From Daphnia carinata (Eukaryota > Arthropoda > Branchiopoda > Diplostraca > Daphniidae): 64,000 bases of DNA. How positions within the stretch are numbered: the stretch's first letter is position 1; every line of letters begins with the position of its first letter. Location: NCBI RefSeq assembly GCF_022539665.2, contig NC_081338.1:4277679-4341678 (forward strand), read 5' to 3'. Shown here one piece after another: positions 25,101-37,400 of the stretch. A program made the position numbers and the translations under genes. The notes beneath the pieces were generated by a model. That model worked only from the letters and a program-made list of their open reading frames with translations, did not search any database and had not been told where the DNA came from.

Positions 25101-28100
25101 TTCATATTTGCCTTCTTCGCCCTCGAGATGTCCATCAAAATGATCGCCATGGGTGTTTATGGTAAAGGAACGTACCTGGCCGAAACGTGGAACAGACTCG
25201 ATTGTTTTATTGTCATTGCTGGGTAAGTAATTATTAACTACGTGTTCGTGCGTTATCTGCCAGATCGAGTAAATTTTCAATGGCGAAACTATGTTTTATC
25301 AGAGCGGTGGAATATTGTTTGGATATGGAGAACATGAATTTATCTGCCATCCGGACCATCCGAGTTTTGCGGCCACTAAGAGCCATCAACCGAATACCCA
25401 GTGAGTTTTGTAGAAATGGATGAAAGGGAAGAGTGGGCAAATCGATTTTGACTGAAATTACACATGTAATATTCACGCCGTGACTTTATACCCAACAACA
25501 ACTTTCAGGCATGAGGATATTGGTGATGCTGCTGCTGGACACGCTGCCCATGTTGGGCAACGTCCTGTTGCTCTGTTTCTTTGTCTTTTTCATCTTTGGC
25601 ATCGTCGGCGTCCAGCTGTGGGCCGGCATTCTGCGCCAGAGGTGCTACCTCGACCTGCCAAAAGGCATCGTCCCACCTGCCACTTTGTAAGTTGTCTCAG
25701 TTTTCATTCAATGGAATAATTTTATGATTCGTAAATTACAAATGTTTTCTATTGGTTATTGAAATTGATTATTGCTCGTGGGGCAAAATGAAGGGATTAT
25801 GTGTCTTTTATAATTTTAAGATGATGAAAAAAAAAATCAATGATCATAAACATCGTGTGTCACACTATATACAGGACATTGCCTCCGTACTATTCGGACA
25901 AGGTGAAGGTGACCCTGTAAGCCAATCGATTCCATTTGATTGATTTCGTATTTTTGCTTTTCTTTCATTTTATTTTGTTCAATATCCCAAATACTTCCCA
26001 CCTAATCTATTTACAGTTTCGTATAATTATAATTTCCCTACTAAAAACACCTTTATGGAGTTTGTTTATCTACTTCAATGCCTCCATTTTTTTTTCTATA
26101 TCAAAAGTAATGACGGTACAGCAAAACAAATGAAGTCACACATTTTTCACTGTGATGCAACACTGAACTAACCGTCATCAACTGATCAGCATCAACCATC
26201 AAAAGTTGTTGGATGTCGTGGTCGTCACCCTGAACGTTTTCTTGCTTTTGTTATCTGTCTCGTGCAGTATTGTGATCTTTCTTCTACGCAAAAATTAATT
26301 ATTCTGTTTTAAAGTGCTAAGAAAACGAAAAGCTAAAGAATATGTATATATCTAAAACATTGCAACGAGGTAGACACGTTAACGTATAAGCCACGTTTTT
26401 TGGCGCCTTTCAATCTATCTCTCTCTCTCTATCTAACAGCACGACCATCGACCGAACTCTGCCCATCTTTTACAAACCCAAGACCCACTACAGGTATTGC
26501 AGTAACCTAACTTTTGCTGGCCAAAAAGGGAAAGCATCCATTTGCTAGTATGCTATATCGTATGGCATCACTGTGAATTTGCTGAGTCAATCTTTTCCCA
26601 CACATAGTATAGTTTAGCATACTGATTGAATCAATTTTATCCTTGTGCTGTTCTGATGGTCATAACCAGAAATTCCCAATCAGTGATCAAGGATGGGACA
26701 CGTAGAAGGGCAAGTCACACCATTGCAGATTCCTTACCAGCGAATTCTCCCTGGCCTATATTATCCCATTAGCCTGTCTCGTCCTGACAACCTGTGAAAC
26801 TTTAAATTAGCCTTTTTTTTTAAATTTCATTAGTCATCAAATATAGTATTCATCATCCCTTGAAACCTTTGTAGACGAACACAAAGGAAAAGAATATTCA
26901 GCCATGCTACTATGACACAAATTTACATAATCATAAACTGCTGATGATTCTATTGATGTCCTGCTCCTCTTCTTGATGTCGTCTCTGTTGCCTGGCGCAT
27001 GATCAAAACAAACAAAAAACAAATACCGCGTCTATGCTGTGTGCCAACCCTCTTTATAGACGGCTGAAGATGTGATGCCTGCCTGGGACATGCATATCTT
27101 TAAATAATCACCATAAATTATCTCTTAAAATTTCTAATTCGTTTTCTTTTTTTGTTGTTTTTACCCGGTTTCTTTCTCCCCGAAAACGAAAAGGCCTCTG
27201 TCCAGCTACTACAAAGTGCAAGAAACGGAGAAGGACTACATTTGCTCGCTGGCCAAAGACAGTGGGATGCATACGTGCTCCTCGCTGCCTCACACCAAAT
27301 CTGACGGACGAGTGTGCAATGACAGCGTCGTGCCTGGCATACCCGTCGGAATGGACGGCCTTTCAGTCAACGGCTCTTGTATCAATTGGAACCAATACTA
27401 CACCGATTGCAGAGCTGGTGAAAAGAATCCTTTCCAGGGAGCTATATCCTTTGATAACATCGGTTTGGCTTGGGTTGCCATCTTCCTCGTAAGTTATGAC
27501 TTTTTAAAAACAAGATACACATATCTCTAACATGTAAGGCCCTGTCTGTCTATTAGACGGACAAAAAAAGACCCCACGCTGCGAATTCTTATTCCATTGT
27601 TCTTTCGGCTAGTAGTATGCAACGCTATCTGATTCATATCTCGACAGAAAATGCAATCCAAGCTGAAATTTGCGAGAAAATGAAACGGGCACATTTTCAG
27701 AGAAAAATTCATTTAGCAAAGGGGGGGGGGAAACATATCTCGTTCCATCCGTAACCATCAGGTTAATGTACCAGATTTATTCATATACTTTGAAGATGGG
27801 AGAACCGTCTGATGTTCGCGGGTGCATTGTATGGCCTATACACGTACCGATCTTGTGTGTATGTGTTGCAGAGTAGGCATAGGATCATTAGAGTCTTTGG
27901 TGGGAGTTGCCTGTGGCGGAGTCTATATCTACAGTCGATTACCAGATAGAAAAGAAAGAACATAACCTTTTGTTCACCGGCATCCTGCTGCTTCTCTCCT
28001 CCTCCCCGTCCATTATAGCAAACAATCGATATAACCTTCCCATGTATTCAGAGAGACTTTTCTATAGACAGAGAAATGCACGACCCCCCTGTCTACCTTT

Positions 28101-28437
28101 CCTCGAACATGTATAAGTGCCGTGTATATATAAAAGGGTGGTGGGCTTCTTTTGTCTCTGGCTCTTTATCCGCTTTGCAAAGCCGTGCACACACCGCCGA
28201 CGGGTGGTTTTCAACAGCACCTGCGCGCCGCCCCTCCGCATCACCTTTTCTCTCACTTAGGTAATGCGGGGTGCGCAACTGTTCGTGTAACTAGTATAGT
28301 ATCGATCGATCTACATACATATCACAAGGCGATTCTCTCATTAACTCCTGGGCTCGCCTTTTTGGCCGTAGATAAACATTCCTCATTTGTTGTATAATAC
28401 ACCGGTGATTGACTAGCACATGATCATCATCATTAAC

Positions 28438-28472
<35 letters not shown>

Positions 28473-31400
28473 AATCAATTGCAGGTGATTAGTTTAGAGG
28501 GATGGACGGACATCATGTACTACGTCCAGGATGCCCACTCTTTCTGGGACTGGGTCTACTTTGTCCTCCTCATTGTGGTAAGTTATCGCTAGTCGAATTC
28601 GTCTGAAGCATTTACCCGCAATAACTATGGGGGGATATCAATTTTGTTGGGGGGTGGAAATCCAATGCGAATGTAAACTAAAAGAGAAATCATTTTGATT
28701 GGTAGAAAGTTGGGATTTTATAAACGCACGGAATTATTTAGTTAGGACACTTCCGGATTTTTGCTGGCCAGCGCGGGTGGGTAACTATAGTATTCCGTTT
28801 CGTTTGTTACAAAGAATCAAATCAGCAAAAGCTTGGCTTTTAATCATCGCCCACGGGCAAAATGATGAGATTTTTTTTTTCTCTCACTCTCCACGATCCT
28901 TTTGGAAGGATAGTTGAGAAAATGAGATGGAACTTTGAATTTTGTCCTGGATGAAGTCACTTTTCTTCTCTACAAGACGCCTGTTTTCTTTTTAGTTTCA
29001 AAAAATAAGAGCTGGACCAAAAAAAAAAAAAAAAAAGAAAATAAGAGTGAAAGATGTAGTATCTCCCGAGCGAACAATGGGTAGCCCCGTAGTATGCTGG
29101 TTCAATCTTTTTCAGGCCTTATCCTTCTCGTATATCTACATATCGGATGGGGGAGGGGGAAATCTCTTTGAACTTCTTGGAGGACATGGACGAGAAGGAT
29201 ATCCTCTTTTTAACCACGCTCGGGTGGTTGAGATCTTTTGCATTGAACCATCGATCCATCCTCTCACTGCGGAATTATTCGACTGTTACGGTTTTTGCTC
29301 AACCTCTTTGTCTGATTGTGGTTCATTCATCTTTGGAAAAAGGCAGATCGGCTCGTTCTTCATGATCAACCTGTGCCTGGTGGTGATAGCCACGCAGTTC
29401 TCCGAGACCAAGAAGCGCGAAATGGAGCGGATGCGACTGGAACGGGCCCGCTATCAGTCGACGTCGACGCTGGCCAGCACTTCGGCCAGCGAGTCGGCCT
29501 CGTGCTACCGCCAGATCATCAAGTACATTGCCCACCTGTGGCGGAGGAGCAAGCGACGCATCCTCAGGAGGTACCGGGCCTACCGCAGCCGGAAGAGGCA
29601 GCTGGAACAGCAGCAACAACAACAGCTGGATCACCCCCAATATGGCAAACAACAATCAGCCACGCATTCGCTCAGTTTGAGGACGAGGCGGAAACAACAA
29701 CGGCGCAGGAAGAGGAGGAGGAGGCGGAGCAGGCATCCGCATCCTGAATGCCCCAAACATGGCGTCCAACAACAGGAGCAACAACAACAGCAACAACAGC
29801 AGAGACATAGCCAATGTTCTAGCAGCTTTCGAGTGCCGTCCGTGAGTTCACAGGTAGCGTTGAGAATCAATGATGGGCCGGCTTCGCCTCTCGATTCGCC
29901 CGTGCCCATACTCTCACACGCTCGGCGTGCCAGCGTTGCCGTCTCCATCGACCATCAGCGATCCTCTCCATTCCTCTCGCCCAGAGGTGCATCAAATTTC
30001 ATTCAAAATAATCAAAATTAGTTTTCAATTAAATTGGAATTTTAATAGGATCGTTGGCACTGGCCGATGATTCGTCGGACTCGTCGCAATTGTTGACGCC
30101 AAGGACGCCTAGGCGTCGCCGGAGTAGTGTGATGTTTAGTGACGTCGTCGTCGCTCACGGCATGAGCAACAGTGCGGCCGACGTCAATGTCTGCTGGAGC
30201 GAGAAGATCACGCAGACGGGCGGTTTCGCTACGGAGCCGGTTGCATCCGCCGGAAGTGAGTCTCGTCAGCCGCATCATCAGCCATCCGGATCGTCTCATC
30301 CGTCGTCACCGATGCCGTTCAATCGCAAATCGTCGTTGAGGCAACGCGTCCCATCCAACCGGACCATCGACGAACGACGGCCTAGCTGTCCGGCCGCGGC
30401 ATCTGGCACCTCGGTCCCAAACGGAGCCGGCCTAACCTGCCAAGAATTGCTGGCTCTTAGTGGAGCCCTCGGGGCAGCGCTGCCCACGCCTTTAGCGTTG
30501 CCCAACTACCCGTCGGACGAGCCGACAACTACCGCGATGGTTGTTGCTCCTCCGGCCAAACACAGCAACAACCATAAATGCAATAACCAGTTATTGGCAC
30601 CGCCGGGCATGATGCCCATCTTACCAACTTTGGCCATGTCTCTTTGGCCCGAACCGTTTCAAGGTAAGAAATGATTAAAAAAATTATTCCAAGTCAAATA
30701 GATAACAAGGGGAAACTCGCAATTCCGTATCGATTTTTCCGCCCGGTTTTTATTTTCACCTGGCAACTACATCCATTTTGCGATTTTTTATTTTTACGGC
30801 CGCTTCTCGTGTCCTTGGGATTTTATTTTTTTTTTGGGGGGGGGGGGGGCATTCCGTAGGCGGGGGATGTGCATTGTCGTCATATCTCAAAACGAACGAG
30901 TTCTTAGTTTTTGTGGATTTCAAAGTTGAGAAAATCGATAGCTAAGAAAGTGCTTTGTACCCGAGATCTTTAAAAAGAAAAAAAAGAATTTTTTTTTAGC
31001 TGGACCATTCATATGATGCTCTCCCGTATGACTCTTCAAGAGAGAGATTGTCAAAAGACAGTCACAACTTTTGTGCACTCTTTTTAAAAGACAAGCTCGA
31101 CTGTCAGTCGACGAAAAGGAATGGACACATAATAACCGGATTTTCAGTGAATTTCCCCTCCCTCCCATTCGTACACACACAAAGGGGATTCTGACGTGTG
31201 TGTGTGCGTACTTTTGTTTAAAGGGAAAAAAGGAACAAATAGATACGTTCACGTGTGGGAATATACGAAGAGAGTGCAAGCCTATTTTCGTCGTCAAGTC
31301 AACAATAGAATAAGGGCGAAATCGATTGATTTTCTTTCTTTTTATTAGGCCCGTCATATTGGTTTGTAGACATGGAACGTGTTGTAACCGGTAATGTATC

Positions 31401-34400
31401 TATCGTCCCTAGCGCTTGTTATCCTTCGGGGAAATTAACTTTCAATTTTTGTGTTCACGTAATGGCCGACAATGGACAGCAACAATGGGGCTAATCGAAT
31501 CGATGTTATTAATTGAACCTGATGCGTTTACTCGCAACAGTTGGAACAAAAAAATAATCAGCTGTTTCACAACGTTACAGAGCCTGGACTGAGCGGCGAT
31601 TGGACAACGATGCCGTGCGTGAACGCGGCAGAGACGGCCGTTGACGTGGAGACGGACAATGAAGACGATTGCATTTGCTGCTCGTCGGATGAAGAATATT
31701 CAGCGTCCGATGAAGACGTCCCTTCCGAAGATCAGAACGAAGATTATTACGAAGAAGATGAGGAACAACAAAGAGCATCGGTCCAAGTGTTTGAACGTCG
31801 TCGTTCGCCCTTTTCTCGCTATTGCTCGCTCATCAAGGAATATTATAAGACGTTCCAGCGCAGCGTCAAAGCCCTCGTCGAGCACAAATACTTCCAGCAA
31901 GGGCTACTGGGCGCCATTCTCATCAACACGCTCAGCATGGGCATCGAATACCACAACCAGGTACGTCATATCTCGTTTAAAATGAATTTTAAAAGCCTTC
32001 GTGCGTTTGATCGTGCCATGTAATGTAGGCCTGGATAGTGGCGCTCCTCTCCTGTATTTTTTGATGGCCCAAGTCCTAAATCGATGCAGTGGTCGCACAC
32101 ACTGGATTCGCATTTGGCCGTCCCTGCTGACTGTTCACACACGCATAAATTTTCGGTGCATTTTGGACGAGGCCAAATGCGCGTAAATTGAGTCCAAAAA
32201 AAAAAAGAAATGGGAGGGAGGGAGAAAAAGAAAATTCAGGTCAGCGAAAAGAATAGTGGAAGAAAATGATCATTGATTTTATTGGGTTCTTTCTTGTCTT
32301 CCTCCCCCCACACAGCGGAAATGGTTTTCCATTCCGTGTACCCATCGGCCTAAAAGTCCGCCATTTCGATTCACTTATTCAGCGCACAGATTACATATAC
32401 AATTTTTGATTCCCTCCCCCATTCTGCTGGATCGTGCAGTTAGACCAACTTGGCCGGATGACATTTTTTTTTTTTGTAATGTCGGATGTATTTATCTTGC
32501 ATTTTTGATTAGGTTACCCTGTCCACCATTTTTATGTTACATTTTTATTTTATTTATTTTTTTTTTTTTTGAACATATATTTGCAGCCGGAAGAGTTGAC
32601 GCTGACGGTCGAGTTTAGCAACGTGATTTTTTCGGCCATCTTCGCCATCGAGATGCTGCTCAAAGTGATCGCCGAAGGTCCGCTCAACTATGTCGGCAAC
32701 GGGTTCAACGTCTTTGACGGCGTCATCGTCATCCTCAGGTAACTTCCACATCGTCTTTTCATTTGATTTTAACTCAATCTGTTTTTGTTTTTTTGGGGGG
32801 GACAGTCTGGTGGAAGTGTTTCAGAGTTTGAATCGCTTCGAAGGGGACGATGGCGGCAGTTCGGGCCTGTCTGTTTTGAGGACGTTCCGTCTTTTGCGCA
32901 TCCTGAAACTCGTCCGTTTCATGCCCAACCTGCGCCGTCAGCTGGTCGTCATGTTGCGCACCATGGACAACGTGGCCGTCTTCTTCGCCTTGCTCGTCCT
33001 CTTCATCTTCATTTTCAGGTAGATTTGGGGCCGTCTTTTCTCAGTTTTGAACAAAAAGCAACGGCGGTACAAAACGCACCGTGTCCCGCGACACACGTCA
33101 AAAGGAAGTCGGGCGGCCAGGTTTCTAGGTACAGCCAGTTTTCGTATCGATCGTCTTCCGACCCTGAAGGCGCCCTCCTTGATGGCTGCCGACTGTCTCG
33201 CCATTTTATTCATAAGTTAGCCCTGTAGGAGAGAAAGGGAAATGTTCGCTCTTAATGGGAAGAGCATTCCCTACCCCCCCCGCACACACAGCCATAACGA
33301 ATGTGCACACAAGTATGTCGACGACATCCGCAATGGATGAGTTTAGCAAAGTGAGAGCAGGTAGTCGGCGCTGAATGACGTCTTTTGATCCCGGACATTA
33401 AAAAAAAAAAAAAAAAAATCAGGGCCACGGTCGTTGCCTCTGGCGTTAATTTGCTATTTATGTTTTTATTTTTAATTTATGTTTTTTGTTTTTTTTTTAT
33501 CTTCTTCTTCATTTTTTTTTCTCCTGATGTCCGACAGCATCCTGGGCATGAACTTGTTCGGATGCAAATTTTGTCGCAAAACGAGCGACCAGTCGACGAC
33601 GTGCGACCGTAAAAACTTCGACTCCCTTCTGTGGGCCATTGTGACCGTGTTCCAGGTACGAAAAATCCATTAGAACGAACCCCCCCCCCCCCCCCAAAAA
33701 AAAAGCCTCCTATCTCTTTTTTTCTCCATCCATTTTTATTCCTTGAGTAATGATTCCTGACGCGAATGAGCCTCTTGCCCACAATAAAGAATTCACCTCG
33801 CTTCCTTCTTGTTTTACAAACGTCCCTCCTCCTCCTCCCAATGACATCATCAATCGTTTGCATCGATCCGTTTCACTTCCTTCCCGTAGAGTTGAATGAT
33901 TTTTTTTATTTTTGAAAAATCATTTGATTGCCAAATGACTTTGATCACTCCCTCGCCTACCACTCACTGGCAAACATAGAAGATATAGATTAGACTACCA
34001 ACAACTTGCCTCCCGTTTGCCGCAGACTCAACTCCTCCCCCCCCTCAATTAGCTAATTAGATCTCCTTTTAGAAGTCATGCCCTTATCCCAAACTGCAGC
34101 AAAGTCGCATCCCACCGTTTTCTTGTTCTGTCTAGCGCGTCTCGTATAGATTATTGCCAAACGGCTGCTACCTAGCGCTCTGCTGGATGTGTGTGTCTAT
34201 ACGCTTTCCTCATCTAGCGCGCGTCCGTTTTCTTCTGTCTCCTTCCCACTTAACGTCATAGGATCGTTATTAACCATCATGCTAACTATGGCTGACTTGT
34301 GCGAGGCTGCCTTCGTTCCATTTTTTCCCGCCTGATGTTTGATTCCATTCCGAGCTCTCGGGTTATGGATCGGAAATCAACTTTGGTTACACATCGATGC

Positions 34401-37400
34401 TTTTTTTTTATTTTATTTTGGAATTATTAGAACATTTTTGGCTCATTTCTTTTCGTTGTGGGTCGTTTGACATCAAGGGATGTTTCAAAAGCGCCAGGTC
34501 AAGCTCGTAGGATCCCCAACTGCAATATACCATTTGTCTTTTTCTCTTATGTGGGGTAGTTAAAGATCTAAAAGTTATTGCATTATGTAGAAGAACATAA
34601 AAAAAAAAAGCACAGCATAAAATCCAGTCGCAAAGGGTCTTTGGGGCTTGAGTGATGTGGTCCGCCTAGATTCTTTTGGTTATGCACAAAAGCACGAGGG
34701 GAGGCAGCAGCTGTGTCTGGTCTGTACTCTCGTATTTCCCTAGCTACTTGTCTATAAGCTGGCAGTAATGGGGAACTCTTCAATCTCACCACGGCCGACA
34801 CATCCCGAAGAAAGATTGCTGATGGCTCGTTGTCGTGGGAGGGAGAAAAGCGGTTTGGAGATGTGGGGGGAGAGAGTAGATGTCAGCAGCACAGCGAAGA
34901 AGCAGTTGGTCGGCCGTGACGAGTGAGAGATAAAGTGCAAGTAGAATGAAGACGACTTTTCCGCCCTCTTTATTTTTCATTTTGGGAAGACGCAATGAGC
35001 CAGACAAATCGTTCACGTCGTACCTGATTGCATCTTCAGATGTGCGTCTTTTTCAAATTGAAATTTTTTTTTTAAAACGTAATGCGAACAAGAGAATGAC
35101 TGGCATCCCGCAATTCTAAAAACATGTTTTTTTTTGTCGGACAAGCTTCTTAAAACGGCCGGTACGAGTTACAGCGCCAATGTGTTTTGTCTGTCGTTTT
35201 TTTTCGAATGTTTTTTTTTTTTTTTTATGTTTTATCTGAATTTAATTTTGTCCAATTGTTGATGACACACCGACAGCGTGCTAGGCATGTATCTGTTTGG
35301 CGGTAAATTTTGCATGCGCGAGGACGGCTCCCGGTCTTGCACGTGCGCGGAGATACTCGACCGCGATCCCGGTTGCGTCTGCGACCGCAAACACTTCAAC
35401 ACTTTGCTTTGGGCTACCGTCACCGTCTTCCAGGCAAGTAGTCATAGTAGTCATACATCCCCCTCTCCTCCGCCTTTCCAAACAAACATAATCGATTATT
35501 TTCTATAGTAGTCTATTTGAACGTGCTAGTTAGCTCTCATTCAGTTTGAATTCTAGTTGTTGCAGTAGTTTCATAGTGTTTCTTCATTTCACTATCCACT
35601 TTTTTTAAAAATCTATTTGATGATTAACTTACCCCTGATGATGTCATTTGAAAGCAAAAAACATCCAATCTCCTTCTCAAATACCTTTAACCCATTCCTC
35701 GAGATGCTTGAACGGAAAGCTGGATTCCCTTGCTCCCCCGGAATTCATCATAATACCATCGTGTGTGTGTGTGTGCGTCTCTAGATCTTGACACAAGAGG
35801 ATTGGAATGTGGTTCTATTCAACGGTATGGAGAAGACGAGCCATTGGGCGGCTCTCTACTTTGTGGCGCTCATGACGTTCGGCAACTACGTCCTCTTCAA
35901 CCTGCTCGTCGCCATCCTCGTCGAAGGATTCTCCGCCGAGGTATGTAATCAAACACCTTATTACCTTACCACCTTGGCTACCTCATTTGAATTCTTTTAA
36001 ATAATCGCCTTTAACTTTACAAAAAAAAATTCAATAACGTTAACTTACACAATCTGACACTCGGCATGGGTGTGCGTCTAACTTAACACCACAGATATAC
36101 TATTTCAATTGGCATGCCTATTTCCTCTTCCAAAATAATGACGTAACACAAACTCCGGAACGTATACTAACAAACAAAATGACACCTCCCCCATAAAAAA
36201 AATGATCCCATTATCTTTTATATAAAGATGGCTAATTCTAGACAAAATGATGGGGGTTCCAAAACAAAACAAAATGTTCGTCGTTTGGTTGTCTGCCATG
36301 GACCCATGGTGTATGTATGTGTGTATGTGTGTATAGAGGACGGAGCGACTGGAACGCGAACAGCGTGAGCAGGCCAGACAAGAACGTCATGCAGCACGAG
36401 CTCTAGCCACGGCTGCCGCTTTGTCCATCCAAGATGAGGCCGCATCCAATGGCTCGTGTCACGGTGATCAAGAGACGGGCCTACCGCCACCTGACCGCTC
36501 GTCGGCCGACTCACCGTCGTCTGCTGACGGACGTCATCCGCAAGAGCACGACAACTATTTCTCGAGGTCTTCAGTGACGGAGGAGAGTTGCAGTCCCGTC
36601 GGCTATTGTGCCAATGTCGTCGAAGACGTCGTCGATAGCGCCCAGCTGGCCGACTTACTACTCGAGGTCCGTTTCTGTTGGCCGCAAAAGCAATTTCTTA
36701 AATTTTTTTTTTAGAGCTCCCTTACCTCATGCTTTTGATTGACGTCATTATATATATATATATTTTTTAAATGTTCCACGATTCTGGACACGTGGAGAAA
36801 CATGGCCGTCTAATGTATGCCGCCTGAATGAAGCTTTTATGACGTTGTTAATGACGTTTACACGTCAAGTCAGTAGGTCTAGTCACACTGAGATGTGCCT
36901 TTCATGTTCTCCACGTTCAACCTACTGATGGAACAACAACATCCAACCGTGTCGTCCCAGGCTTTTAATTTATTATTTAGTTTGATAGACAAAGAGAAAG
37001 AAAAAGAAAAGAGCTTTTGATGTCGTCCTATTTACCTTTTGTATCCAGTTATCTAATAATCATTACCCCCATTAAAGAAACCCGACAATGAGAAATAGCT
37101 CAACCATCAAAAATCAATAAAAAAAAGAACGGGGGATAAAAGACTGTTCCTCCGGCCGCCAGTATTTTTTTTTTTTTTTAATCTTCCAACGAAGAAAAGG
37201 AGGTGTTATCGTAGTGTGTTCACGTTGGAGAAATGTTGTAGAAAGTTGTAAATGTTTTTCGCTTTTTCTTTAAACGTGTATCTCCAACGTGACTTTGATC
37301 GATCTTAACGACTGTCCTAAATGGTGTTGCATCCTCGTGTGCATGTTTTTTAGATAGATGAACAGAAACCTCCACCCCCTCTTCGTCTAACTGCATGATT

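Larger units (their letters stand above)
24910..28577 (+). other. Cav3 domain I exons (IS1 to start of IS6)
   Basis: Exons 24910-25021 (IS1), 25089-25222 (IS2-S3), 25303-25400 (IS4 voltage sensor), 25509-25686 (IS5 and start of turret, ending PPATL), one alternative turret exon (see separate entries), 27194-27488 (turret with Cys residues and [11 protein letters not shown], pore helix [10 protein letters not shown]) and 28485-28577 (filter Glu in SLEGW, start of IS6). All use GT-AG except the upstream AT-AC junction. A 30-nt T run (28441-28470) precedes the 28485 acceptor. Confidence 0.93.

Noticed and set aside
29047-29346. In-frame upstream extension of the 29347 exon
   Set aside because: The preceding sequence reads open only by chance; the GGCAG acceptor at 29342-29346 precisely restores conserved IS6 sequence from the previous exon.
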